Shown: positions 18,712 to 26,913 of the stretch, piece by piece
Layout: each line of letters starts with the position of its first letter
Position numbering within the stretch: the first letter of the stretch is position 1
NCBI GenBank assembly: GCA_963722715.1
Contig: CAVROA010000019.1
Span: forward strand, 1-49,528
Direction of reading: 5' to 3'
DNA: 49,528 nucleotides
Origin: DASQGA01 sp963722715
Lineage (GTDB): Bacteria > Actinomycetota > Thermoleophilia > Gaiellales > Gaiellaceae
The notes under the pieces: model-generated
The model's database searches: none
What the model saw: only the letters and a program-made list of their open reading frames with translations
Told to the model about the DNA's origin: nothing
Made by a program: the position numbers and the translations under genes

Positions 18712-19485
18712 ATGGCGATCCGTGTCGAGCGGGAGGGTGGGGCCGCCGTCGTTGTCGTCGACAGGGTGGACGCGCTGAACGCGCTCGACCTCGAGCACGC
18801 TCGCGCGCTTCGCGAGCGGCTGGCCGAGCTGGCCGTCGACCCGGAGGCGCGCGTGGTCGTGCTGACCGGGGCCGGCGACAGAGCCTTCATCGCGGGTGCC
18901 GATATCAAGTACATGCAAGGCCTCGGCGTGCTCGAGGCGCGCGAGTGGGGAGAGCTCGGGCATGCCTGCGCCTCGTTGCTCGAGACGATGCCGAAGCCGA
19001 CCATCGCGGCGATCAACGGCTTCGCCCTCGGCGGCGGCTGCGAGCTTGCCCTCGCTGCCGACCTTCGTGTTGCCGCCTCGACTGCGAAGCTCGGCCAGCC
19101 CGAGATCAACCTGGGGATCATTCCCGGCTGGGGGGGCACGCAGCGGCTCGCACGAGTGACCACCGTCGCGTACGCCAAGGAGCTGATCTACACCGGCAGG
19201 ACCGTCGACGCTGCCGAAGCCCTGGCGCGAGGCCTTGTCAGCGAGGTGGTCGAAGCGGACCGCCTCCGGGAACGGGTGCTCGAGCTCTGCGAGACCCTGG
19301 CTGCGAAGAGCCCGGTTGCGCTCGCCTACGCAAAGGAGGCGACGAACCTCGCGCTCCAGGGTGATCACAGATCGAATCTCGAGGTGGAGGCGAGGCTCTT
19401 CGCAATGCTCTTCTCGACTGCAGACCAGAAGGAGGGCATGGCCGCCTTCGTCGAGAAGCGAACGCCAGAGTTCCGCGGTCGATGA
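18712..19485 (+). CDS. Enoyl-CoA hydratase/isomerase family protein
   Basis: This 257-residue crotonase-fold protein has the oxyanion-hole motifs AGADIKYM and INGFALGGGCELALAADLR, and the two catalytic glutamates of hydratases (E in GGGCELAL and in LGQPEINLGIIPGWGG). It should add water to 2-enoyl-CoA in beta-oxidation or branched-chain amino acid breakdown. ATG 18712 is preferred to the start at 18694. Its stop overlaps the start of the next gene (GATGAG). Confidence 0.88.
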   Translation: MAIRVEREGGAAVVVVDRVDALNALDLEHARALRERLAELAVDPEARVVVLTGAGDRAFIAGADIKYMQGLGVLEAREWGELGHACASLLETMPKPTIAAINGFALGGGCELALAADLRVAASTAKLGQPEINLGIIPGWGGTQRLARVTTVAYAKELIYTGRTVDAAEALARGLVSEVVEADRLRERVLELCETLAAKSPVALAYAKEATNLALQGDHRSNLEVEARLFAMLFSTADQKEGMAAFVEKRTPEFRGR

Positions 19486-20499
19486 GACTGCTCGTCCTCG
19501 GCGGCACCCTGTTCGTGGGCCGCCATCTGGTCGAGGCCGCGCTCGACCGAGGACACGAGGTGACGCTCTTCAACCGCGGCCGGACGAACACGGATCTCTT
19601 TCCCCAAGCCGAGCGGCTCCAGGGCGACCGTGACGGTGATCTCTCGGCCCTCGAGGGGCGCACGTGGGACGCGGTCTTTGACCCTTCGGGCTACGTGCCG
19701 CGTGTCGTGCGCGCCTCGGCCGAGGCCCTTGCCGAGTCGGTCGGCCATTACACCTTCGTCTCGAGCGGCTCCGTCTACCCCTTCGAGAGCACCACTCATG
19801 ACGAGCAAGGGCCCCGTCGAGAAACTGGAGGAGGAGACCGAGGACGTCACCAAGGCCTACGGGGCGCTGAAGGCGCTCTCGGAGCGGGAGGTCGAGGTGG
19901 TCTTCCCGGGTCGAGCGCTCATCCTCCGGGCCGGCCTCATCGTCGGTAGCTACGACTGGACGAACCGTTTCGGGTACTGGGTCCGCCGGGTGGCCGAGGG
20001 GGGAGAGGTCCTCGTCCCCGCTCCACGCGACTGGACGTTCCAGATCGTCGATGCGCGCGACCTCGTCGACTGGTCCCTTGACTTGGCCGAGCGAGGAGAG
20101 GCGGGGACGTTCAACACCGTCGGACCGGAGCGGCCGATCTCGATCGAGGAGCTGGTCGAAGCGATCAAGCGCGAGAGTGGCAGCGACGCGCACTTCACGT
20201 GGGTGGACGAGGAGTTCCTGCTCGCTCAGGGACTCGAGCCATTCGACGACGTGCCGCTCTGGCTGGCCCTCGGTCGCAATCCGGAGCTGTCGAGCTTCTA
20301 CGGAATGGAAAACGCCAAGGCCCTGAGCGCCGGTCTTTCGTTTCGCCCGCTCGCGAAGACCATTGCCGACACGCTCGCGTGGGAGCGGGAGCGGGCCCGT
20401 CGTCCGCTCGAGAAGGACTACGGCGTGGGAGCCGAGGTCGCCGGTCTGTCGCCGGAGCGCGAGGCGGAGGTGCTTCGCGCGTGGCGAGAGCGAGCCTGA
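19482..20499 (+). CDS. NAD-dependent epimerase/dehydratase (SDR), one frameshift
   Basis: This is an extended short-chain dehydrogenase. The dinucleotide motif GGTLFVGRHL is at the start, and SSGSVYP precedes the catalytic region with YGALK (YxxxK). The C-terminal half continues in the next frame. The change is at a CCCC run near 19812-19815; deleting one C restores a continuous protein of about 338 residues, so a homopolymer error is likely. The family resembles small atypical SDRs of unknown substrate. It starts in a 4-base overlap with the enoyl-CoA hydratase gene. Confidence 0.75.
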
Positions 20500-20514
20500 C
20501 GGTTGGTACCCTTA

Positions 20515-20604
20515 CGGTGAGCGGGAGCCTCTGAGCAGGGGCTGAGAGGCGGCCGAGGGCCGCGACCGTAGAACCTGATCTGGGTCATGCCAGCGGAGGG
20601 AGAT
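20515..20604 (+). promoter_or_regulatory. TPP riboswitch (THI element)
   Basis: The conserved parts of the thiamin pyrophosphate aptamer are present in order: GGGAGCC, then GGGGCTGAGAGG, a variable stem (GCGGCC...GGCCGC), GAACCTGATCTGGGT and ATGCCAGCGGAGGGA. The 3' end supplies the ribosome site of thiG (GGAGGGA), so bound TPP probably hides the site and blocks translation. It should control thiG, thiS and thiE together. Confidence 0.93.
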
Positions 20605-20607
20605 GAA

Positions 20608-21378
20608 GTGCAAGATCCTCTTGTCATCGCGGAGCGCGAGTTCGGCTCGCGGCTTCTGGTCGGCACGGGGAAGTACGACTCGTTCGAGACGATGCGCGAC
20701 GCCGTTCAGGCGTCCCGCAGCGAGCTGGTCACCGTCGCCGTTCGCCGCATCGACCTCGATGCCCGCGGCGAGGACATCACGAGCTTCCTCCCGGAGAACG
20801 TCCTACTCCTGCCGAACACCTCAGGTGCGGAGACCGCCGAAGAGGCAATCAGGGTCGCCCGCCTCGCCCGCGCCGGCGGACTGCCCGACTGGATCAAGCT
20901 CGAGGTGATCCCGGATGCGCGCTATCTCCTGCCCGATCCCGTCGAGACCCTGAAAGCTGCGGCGATGCTTGTCGAGGACGGGTTCACCGTGCTGCCGTAT
21001 GTCCTGCCCGACCCGGTGCTCGCGACGAAGCTCGAAGAGGTGGGGTGTGCGACCGTCATGCCGCTCGCGTCGCCGATCGGAAGCGGTCGCGGGCTGAAGC
21101 TCCGCGACTCGATCCGGATCATGATCGAGCAGGCGACCGTCCCGATCGTCGTCGATGCTGGTCTCGGCTCCCCGTCGCAGGCGGCGGAGGCGATGGAGAT
21201 GGGCGCGGATGCAGTCCTCGTGAACACGGCAATTGCGCGAGCCGGTAACCCCGTGGCGATGGCCCACGCCTTTCGCCTCGCCGTCGAGGCGGGACGGGAG
21301 GCGTTTCTCGCCGGTGTCATGGGCGAGGGCGACGCTGAGGCGTCGAGTCCACCTGTCGGGGTGATCGCCGCCTCATGA
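20608..21378 (+). CDS. thiG: Thiazole synthase ThiG
   Basis: This 256-residue TIM-barrel enzyme builds the thiazole phosphate ring of thiamin from 1-deoxyxylulose 5-phosphate, dehydroglycine and ThiS thiocarboxylate. Signatures are SRLLVGTGKY, the lysine in WIKLEVI that forms the substrate imine, PLASPIGSGRG and VDAGLGSPSQA. I chose GTG 20608, spaced correctly from the riboswitch-embedded GGAGGGA; the ATG at 20587 lies inside the riboswitch and should not be used. thiS and thiE follow. Confidence 0.95.
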   Translation: MQDPLVIAEREFGSRLLVGTGKYDSFETMRDAVQASRSELVTVAVRRIDLDARGEDITSFLPENVLLLPNTSGAETAEEAIRVARLARAGGLPDWIKLEVIPDARYLLPDPVETLKAAAMLVEDGFTVLPYVLPDPVLATKLEEVGCATVMPLASPIGSGRGLKLRDSIRIMIEQATVPIVVDAGLGSPSQAAEAMEMGADAVLVNTAIARAGNPVAMAHAFRLAVEAGREAFLAGVMGEGDAEASSPPVGVIAAS

Positions 21379-21497
21379 GCGTTTCTCGCCTCCGGCTCGC
21401 TCCCGTGGGGGAAACCAGGTTTCCCCCACGAGCCCCCTTCTTACAGTCCGACGTGGAGGAACCTCCCGGTTCCCCCACACCCCCTCCACACGCTCAT
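21375..21497. repeat. Compact palindromic element between thiG and thiS
   Basis: Outer 8-base inverted repeats (ATGAGCGT at 21375-21382, ACGCTCAT at 21490-21497) enclose three smaller palindromes: a 12-base-pair hairpin with 3-base loop at 21404-21430, GGAACC/GGTTCC at 21458-21473, and GTGGAGG/CCTCCAC at 21453-21489. No reading frame is evident. It looks like a REP- or MITE-like unit and may also act as an RNA structure within the thi transcript. Confidence 0.5.
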
Positions 21498-21514
21498 AGG
21501 CCAAAGGTCGGCCC

Positions 21515-21721
21515 ATGAGCGCAGCGTGCATCGTCAACGGCAAGGATCATTCGCTCGAACTGGGCGAGACGGTCGAGCGCCTCCTTGCCCGGCTCGGCCT
21601 CGAGGGTGGCTACGCGCTCGTCGAGCGAAACGGCGAGCCCGTCGACCGGACCGAGTACAGGGAGGTGGAGCTCCGCGATGGCGACCGGATCGTCGTTGCG
21701 CGCCCCGTCGCCGGCGGATAG
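21515..21721 (+). CDS. thiS: Sulfur carrier protein ThiS
   Basis: The 68-residue ubiquitin-like carrier ends in the required Gly-Gly (ARPVAGG), which becomes the thiocarboxylate sulfur donor to ThiG. Family features include NGKDHSLELGETVERLL and VELRDGDRIVVARPVAGG. ATG 21515 is the natural start. Its 3' end overlaps the probable start of thiE. Confidence 0.92.
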   Translation: MSAACIVNGKDHSLELGETVERLLARLGLEGGYALVERNGEPVDRTEYREVELRDGDRIVVARPVAGG

Positions 21722-22298
21722 GCGCCTCTACCTGGTGACGTCCGGCCGGGCAGACCTCGAAGACTTTCTCGAGGCGGCCGTCCGGGGGGGCGTGGACATC
21801 GTCCAGCTCCGTGACAAGGAACTCGCCGACGCCGAGCTCATCCCGATGCTCGAGCTGGCACGAGAAACGACCCGGCGCCTGGCCGTCCCCCTGGTCGTGA
21901 ACGACCGCCCCGACCTGGCAGCGCACGTGCACGCCGACTTCGTCCACCTCGGCCAGGAGGACATGGCCGTCGCAGAGGCGCGCCGCTTCGGAGTCGGTGT
22001 GGGGCTGTCGACCCACGCTCCCGTGGAGATCGATCGCGCCGATGCCGATTACCTCGGAGTGGGCCCCGTCTTCGCGACGCCCACGAAGGAGGGCCGGGCG
22101 CCGGTCGGGCTCGAGCTGGTTCGATACGCCGCCACCCACGCCGTTCGCCCGTGGTTCGCGATCGGCGGCATCGACTCGGCCAACGCGCGAGACGTCGTCG
22201 CGGCCGGGGCTCGGCGGATCGCCGTCGTCAGGGCGATCGGCGAAGCGTCCGACCCCGAGCGGGCCGCCCGCGAGCTCCGAGCTACTCTGACTCCCTAA
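21678..22298 (+). CDS. thiE: Thiamine-phosphate synthase ThiE
   Basis: ThiE joins the pyrimidine and thiazole moieties to give thiamin phosphate. Motifs of the TIM-barrel family are seen: RRLYLVTSGR, VDIVQLRDKEL, LVVNDRPDLA, HLGQEDM, VGPVFATPTKEG and FAIGGID. The frame is open from 21585, but the first part is antisense-like shadow of thiS. The likely start is ATG 21678 (overlapping thiS) or TTG 21696, giving about 200 residues. No thiC, thiD or thiO is in the window. Confidence 0.9.
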   Translation: MATGSSLRAPSPADRRLYLVTSGRADLEDFLEAAVRGGVDIVQLRDKELADAELIPMLELARETTRRLAVPLVVNDRPDLAAHVHADFVHLGQEDMAVAEARRFGVGVGLSTHAPVEIDRADADYLGVGPVFATPTKEGRAPVGLELVRYAATHAVRPWFAIGGIDSANARDVVAAGARRIAVVRAIGEASDPERAARELRATLTP

Positions 22299-22321
22299 TC
22301 CCCGCCCTAGCAGGGGGGATT
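22297..22321 (+). terminator. Possible terminator of the thi operon
   Basis: AATCCCC (22297-22303) and GGGGATT (22315-22321) form a GC-rich stem that begins on the thiE stop codon. There is no U-run after it, so it may need a factor or may only stabilise the 3' end. Confidence 0.4.
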
Positions 22322-22478
22322 GGCGGAACGCCGCTCGTCGTCGGGGTGCGATGATCGTTCCGAGGCAAGGACGCAGGGAGTGCCGATAGCAGCGCTATCG
22401 GTGCGACTGAGGACGCCGCGTCGGGGCGAGCAGCGCGGCCCGGCGGCACTGCGCTTTGCGGTTCGCCGAGCCCTCCTG

Positions 22479-23354
22479 CTAGGGAAGTCCGCGGAAGAGG
22501 ATGCGCGCGGTGCTGAGGGCTGCGGGCCGGCCGAGCTGGGCGTTCAGAGTGGGGGCAACCGCCGTCGTCCACACCGTGACCCGCTCTCCCGCGATTGCCT
22601 TGGCGAACGATGCCGCCGCGATCTCGGTCCCGTCCTTGCGCTCGACGATGGTTGCCGGAGGTACGGCGAGCGCGACGTATTTGGTGACGGCGGCCGTCCA
22701 GCCGGTCGAGGTCGTCACCCGCCGGACCCGGACCTGGAAGTACGAGCGCATCCAGCGGTATTCGGCGTTGAGCTTGAGCTTGACGAGGGCGACGGATTTA
22801 GGGACTGCGAAGAGAAGCTTCCGACCCCTGCGGAGCCAGGAATACGGTGAGACGGCCGCGCCTCCGTTCGGGTGCAGCTCGAAGTGAAGATGCGGGTGGA
22901 TCCCGTCGGCGTCACCCGAGTCACCTACATATCCGACCAGCTGACCGGCCCGGACCCGCTCTCCGGTCTTCAGACCCGGTGCGTAGGCGGTACCCGCCTT
23001 GCACCCGGCCCGGTTGTCGTTTCTCATCGTGAGGTCGTTGTTCAGATGGATGTAGAGGTAGGTGGTGCCGCTCCGGCCGTAGAGGTAGAGCATGCAACCG
23101 GCCCGCGACGAGGTCGTCCAGAACGACACCCGGCCGCCCTCGACGGCGACCGCCGGCGCCTTTCGCGCCGCCATGATGTCGTTCCCCTGATGGCTCCCCT
23201 GCCCTCGCGGGTCGCCGAAGTCGTCCTGGTACGTGACTGGCCCGACGACCGGGAAGATGATGCGGTCGGGGACGGCAGCATTCGCGGTCCCGGCGGAAGC
23301 CCACGTGGCTAGAAGGAAGAGGAGTGCTCGGGCTGTCGTCCGGTGGCGAAGCAT
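22479..23354 (-). CDS. Secreted M23 family peptidase
   Basis: The 291-residue protein starts at ATG 23354 with a clear signal peptide (RALLFLLATWASA, probable cleavage after TANA). The zinc metallo-endopeptidase domain has His55 and Asp59 (SHQGNDIMA) and the HxH pair in IHPHLHFEL, the LytM/M23 pattern that cuts peptidoglycan cross-bridges. A C-terminal extension of about 100 residues is of unknown function. The frame is open far upstream only as antisense of the etf genes. It is convergent with thiE. Confidence 0.87.
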   Translation of the reverse strand: MLRHRTTARALLFLLATWASAGTANAAVPDRIIFPVVGPVTYQDDFGDPRGQGSHQGNDIMAARKAPAVAVEGGRVSFWTTSSRAGCMLYLYGRSGTTYLYIHLNNDLTMRNDNRAGCKAGTAYAPGLKTGERVRAGQLVGYVGDSGDADGIHPHLHFELHPNGGAAVSPYSWLRRGRKLLFAVPKSVALVKLKLNAEYRWMRSYFQVRVRRVTTSTGWTAAVTKYVALAVPPATIVERKDGTEIAAASFAKAIAGERVTVWTTAVAPTLNAQLGRPAALSTARILFRGLP

Positions 23355-23465
23355 GGGCTCCGGTTCGCGCTCGAAGGGCGGCACGCTAGCAAAGGCGTCG
23401 GCTTTCGGTCGCAAGATCTTTAGCCCATGCCTCGTGCACGAAGGGCTGGTTATGCTCGCGGCCGG

Positions 23466-24248
23466 ATGAAGATCGCCGTCTGCGTGAAGGAGGTTCCCGA
23501 CGCCGCTGCGGCCCGGCGAATCGACCCGCAGACGAAGCGGCTCGACCGAAGCGGCGACGGTGTCTTGAACGAGTTCGACACGCATGCGCTCGAGGAAGCG
23601 CTGCGCGTCAAGGAGGGCTCGGGGGAGGGCGAGGTCGTTGTCCTTTGCGTTGCCCCCGAGCGCGCCATGAACTCGCTCCGTAAGGCACTCGCTATGGGTG
23701 CCGACCGGGCCGTTCTGGTCGCGGACGACGCGGCGGCAGGCTCCGACCTCGTCGCGACCAGCACGATCCTGGCGAAGGCCATCGAGCGCGAGTCTCCCGA
23801 CCTGGTCCTCGTCGGCCAGCAGGGCGGCGACTCGGACGGCGCGGTCCTGTGGGGCTCGCTCGCGGAGCGGCTGCGCCTGCCGCTCGTCTCCCAGGCGGCC
23901 AGTCTCGAGCTGTCCGACGGGAAAGCGCGCTCGAAGCGCCAGACGGAGTTCGGCTACGACGTGCTCGAGGCGCCGCTCCCTTGCGTGGTCGCGGTGTCGG
24001 ACGCGATCAACGAGCCGCGCTACCCGTCCCTGAAGGGGATCATGGGTGCGAAGAAGAAGCCACAGGAGACTCTCTCCCTCGCCGACCTCGGTGTCGACGC
24101 GGCCAAGGCTGGGGAGGCAGGCTCCCGTACCGAGGTGCTCGCTCTCACCGACCCGCCCTCGCGTGGCGACACCCAGCGGATCGAGGACGACGGCGGCGAC
24201 TCGGCGGAGAAGATCGTCGCTTACCTCGCGGAGCAGAAGCTCATCTGA
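23466..24248 (+). CDS. etfB: Electron transfer flavoprotein beta subunit
   Basis: This 260-residue protein has the EtfB start MKIAVCVKEVPD, an AMP-binding segment (LVGQQGGDSDGA) and the recognition loop region SDAINEPRYPSLKGIMGAKK. With EtfA it carries electrons from acyl-CoA dehydrogenases to the quinone pool. ATG 23466 is supported by family alignment; a TATGCT box (23451-23456) ends 9 bases upstream, so the mRNA may be nearly leaderless. Its stop overlaps the etfA start (TGATG). Confidence 0.93.
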   Translation: MKIAVCVKEVPDAAAARRIDPQTKRLDRSGDGVLNEFDTHALEEALRVKEGSGEGEVVVLCVAPERAMNSLRKALAMGADRAVLVADDAAAGSDLVATSTILAKAIERESPDLVLVGQQGGDSDGAVLWGSLAERLRLPLVSQAASLELSDGKARSKRQTEFGYDVLEAPLPCVVAVSDAINEPRYPSLKGIMGAKKKPQETLSLADLGVDAAKAGEAGSRTEVLALTDPPSRGDTQRIEDDGGDSAEKIVAYLAEQKLI

Positions 24249-25216
24249 TGGCTCGCACGCTCGTCTATGTCGAGGATCATGAGGGGGAGGCCACCAAGGG
24301 CAGCCTCGGCGTGCTGGGCAAGGCTGCGTCTCTCGGTGGAGAGGCTGCGGCGGTCCTTTGCGGCTCCGGCATCGCGTCGATCGCGGACAGCCTCGGCGCG
24401 CACGGAGCGTCCACGGTGTACGTGGTGGACGATCCGGCGCTCGAGTCTCCACTCCCACAGCCGCGGGTCGACGTCCTTGCGAAGCTGATCCAGGAGCAGG
24501 GCTTCGACGCGGTTTTCTTCGCGTCGTCGGTCCTCTCGGCGGATGTCGCCGCGGGGCTCTCGGCGCGTCTCGACGCGGGCCTGAACTGGGACCTGGCCGA
24601 CGTCGAAGAGCAAGACGGGAGGCTGGTCGGCAAACGCCCGGCGCTCCAGGACTCGGTGCTCGTCGACGTCGGCTGGACCGAGGGGCCGGCGCTGGCGCTC
24701 TTCCGGACGGGCTCCTTCGAGCCCGGGGAGGGCGGAGCAGGGAACGCGGCTGTCGAGACGATGGACGCGCCGCTCGAGGACTTCTCGACCAAGACGGCGA
24801 TGGTGGAGCGGGCACACGAGGAGAAGAGCGGGCCCTCGATCGAGGATGCTGACGTCATCGTCGCGGGCGGTCGTGGGCTCGGCGAGCCGGATCGCTTCTC
24901 GCTTCTCGAAGACCTCGCGAAGGCGCTGGGAGGGGCCGTGGCCGCAACCCGGGCGGTCGTCGACGCGGGCTGGTACCCGTACGCGAGCCAGGTGGGACAG
25001 ACGGGGCGTACCGTCTCGCCCAAGCTCTACCTTGCCTGCGGCATTTCAGGAGCGATCCAACACAAGGTGGGCATGCAGAGCTCGGGCACGATCGTGGCGA
25101 TCAACAAGGATCCGAACGCGCCGATCTTCGAGTACTCCGACCTCGCGGTCGTGGGCGACCTGAACGAGATCGTCCCGAAGCTGACCGAGCTCGTGCGACA
25201 GAGACGGCAGTCGTGA
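24248..25216 (+). CDS. etfA: Electron transfer flavoprotein alpha subunit
   Basis: This 322-residue FAD-binding subunit shows the C-terminal FAD motifs VAGGRGLGEPDRF, ASQVGQTGRTVSPKLYLACG, GISGAIQHKVGM and IVAINKDPNAPIF. It overlaps etfB by one base and the next gene (GTG 25213) by 4 bases, making an etfB-etfA-ETF-QO operon. Confidence 0.94.
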   Translation: MARTLVYVEDHEGEATKGSLGVLGKAASLGGEAAAVLCGSGIASIADSLGAHGASTVYVVDDPALESPLPQPRVDVLAKLIQEQGFDAVFFASSVLSADVAAGLSARLDAGLNWDLADVEEQDGRLVGKRPALQDSVLVDVGWTEGPALALFRTGSFEPGEGGAGNAAVETMDAPLEDFSTKTAMVERAHEEKSGPSIEDADVIVAGGRGLGEPDRFSLLEDLAKALGGAVAATRAVVDAGWYPYASQVGQTGRTVSPKLYLACGISGAIQHKVGMQSSGTIVAINKDPNAPIFEYSDLAVVGDLNEIVPKLTELVRQRRQS

Positions 25217-26913
25217 CCGCCCACCCTGCCGACTTCGCTCCCCCGTTCGACCCTGCCGAATTCGTGGCGGAGCCGACCGACCCGCCGGACGAGCGAATCC
25301 AGGTTGGAGCGCTCATCGTGGGTGCCGGGCCCGGTGGGCTGGCTGCCGCAGTCCGGCTGGGACAGCTGCTCGAGCAAGCGCCCGAACTGCGAGAGAGGCT
25401 GGGGGAGATCCCGATCGCGGTGCTCGAGAAGGGCAAGGCGCCCGGCGCGCACCTCCTTTCGGGCGCGGTCGTGAACCCCCGCGCCTTCCGGCAGCTCTTT
25501 CCCGACCTGGTTGCCGCTGACCTCCCCCTGATCGCGCCGGTCGAGCACGAGGGCGTCTACTACCTGACCCGAAAGCACGCACAGAGAATCCCGGCACCGC
25601 CCACCATGTGGAACCACGGGAACTACGTGGCCTCCCTCGGCGAGATGGGCCGCTGGCTCGCTGAGCGCGCGGAGGAGCTCGGGGTCATGATCGTGCCGGA
25701 AACCTCTGCGGAGAAGCTCCTCGTCACGGGCGGTCGCCTCGTCGGCGTTCGAACCGGTGACAAAGGGCGCGGGAAGCGCGGGGAGAAGCTCGCCAACTAC
25801 GAGCCCGGGTCGGACATCACGGCGCGGGTCACGATCCTCGCTGAGGGCACGCAGGGGCACTTGACCGGCATCGCCCTCGAGAAGTTCGGGCTTGCCTCGA
25901 AACCGCAGGTCTGGGCGCTCGGTGTCAAGGAGGTCTGGGAGGTTCCTCGCCCGCTTTACCGGGTCATCCACACGATGGGCTGGCCCCTGCGCGGCGACCG
26001 GCGCTACCGGGAGTTCGGCGGCAGCTTCATCTACCCGCTCGGCGAGAGCCGGGTCGCGATCGGGATGGTCGTCGGCCTCGACTACACGGACGCGACGCTC
26101 TCCGTTCACGAGGTGCTCCAGGAGCTCAAGGGACACCCGTTCGTCCGGGCGATCCTCGAAGGCGGGAAACGGATCGCCTGGGGGGCGAAGACCATCCCAG
26201 AGGGCGGGTTCCTCTCCTTGCCGGACAGCCTCAGCTTTTCGGGCGGCATGATCGTCGGCGACGGTGCCGGCCTCGTGAACGTCCCGGCCCTGAAGGGAAT
26301 CCACTACGCGATGCGCTCCGGCATGCTGGCGGCCGAGACCGCGCTCGGCGCGATCCGGCCGGGCCAGACCGCCTGGACACCGGGCGCCCTCGCAGGCTAT
26401 GACCAGGCTCTCCGTGAGAGCTACATCTGGAAGGACCTGGAGCGCGTGCGCAACATGCGCCCCGCTTTCAAGCACGGATTCGTTCGCGGCGCCGCGCTCG
26501 CGGGCGCTGCCATGAACTCCTTCGGCCGCCTTCCGCCCCGTGACCTGAAGCTCGAACCGGACGCCAGCGTGCCCGTGTTCGTCGGCGACCGTGCTGCCAC
26601 GTATCCGGCTCCCGACGGTCAACTCTTCTTCGACAAGCTCTCGAGCGTTTACCTGAGCGGGAACAAGACGCGCGACGACGCACCGAGCCACATCGCGGTC
26701 CGCCGCCAGGTCCGCCGCGAGGTTGCAGAGGCGTGGGTGCACATGTGCCCGGCTCAGGTCTACGAGATCACCAGGGACGCGAGCCCGGCCGGAAACGTGG
26801 TCGAGGTCGAGGTGACGGCGTCGAACTGCGTCCAGTGCGGCGCGATCTCCGCCAAGGGAGGCCGGCTCCTCGCCGCGGAGGGCGGCTCGGGCCCCGAGTA
26901 CCAGTCGATGTGA
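25213..26913 (+). CDS. Electron transfer flavoprotein-quinone oxidoreductase-like protein
   Basis: This 566-residue flavoprotein has the FAD-binding motif IVGAGPGGLAAA near residue 36, and long ETF-QO signatures (LSGAVVNPRAF, HTMGWPL, GDGAGLVNVPALKGIHYAM). It should pass electrons from reduced ETF to the membrane quinone. The C-terminal iron-sulfur region keeps the cysteines of MCPAQVYE and NCVQC, but the fourth ligand (KTC in known enzymes) is replaced (GAI), so a normal 4Fe-4S cluster may not form. The reading frame is intact to the end, so this is not a frameshift effect. It starts at GTG 25213 in a 4-base overlap. Confidence 0.88.
   Translation: MTAHPADFAPPFDPAEFVAEPTDPPDERIQVGALIVGAGPGGLAAAVRLGQLLEQAPELRERLGEIPIAVLEKGKAPGAHLLSGAVVNPRAFRQLFPDLVAADLPLIAPVEHEGVYYLTRKHAQRIPAPPTMWNHGNYVASLGEMGRWLAERAEELGVMIVPETSAEKLLVTGGRLVGVRTGDKGRGKRGEKLANYEPGSDITARVTILAEGTQGHLTGIALEKFGLASKPQVWALGVKEVWEVPRPLYRVIHTMGWPLRGDRRYREFGGSFIYPLGESRVAIGMVVGLDYTDATLSVHEVLQELKGHPFVRAILEGGKRIAWGAKTIPEGGFLSLPDSLSFSGGMIVGDGAGLVNVPALKGIHYAMRSGMLAAETALGAIRPGQTAWTPGALAGYDQALRESYIWKDLERVRNMRPAFKHGFVRGAALAGAAMNSFGRLPPRDLKLEPDASVPVFVGDRAATYPAPDGQLFFDKLSSVYLSGNKTRDDAPSHIAVRRQVRREVAEAWVHMCPAQVYEITRDASPAGNVVEVEVTASNCVQCGAISAKGGRLLAAEGGSGPEYQSM

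Noticed and set aside
22479..24815. A 778-codon minus-strand frame covering the M23 peptidase and the region antisense to etfB and etfA.
   Set aside because: Only the last 291 codons look like protein, with a clear signal peptide at 23354; the rest is Arg/Pro-rich shadow of the etf genes in high-GC DNA.
25027..26742. A 571-codon minus-strand frame antisense to etfA and the ETF-quinone oxidoreductase gene.
   Set aside because: Composition (Arg, Asp, Val, His rich, no motif) is that of an antisense shadow, and the plus strand holds well-conserved genes.
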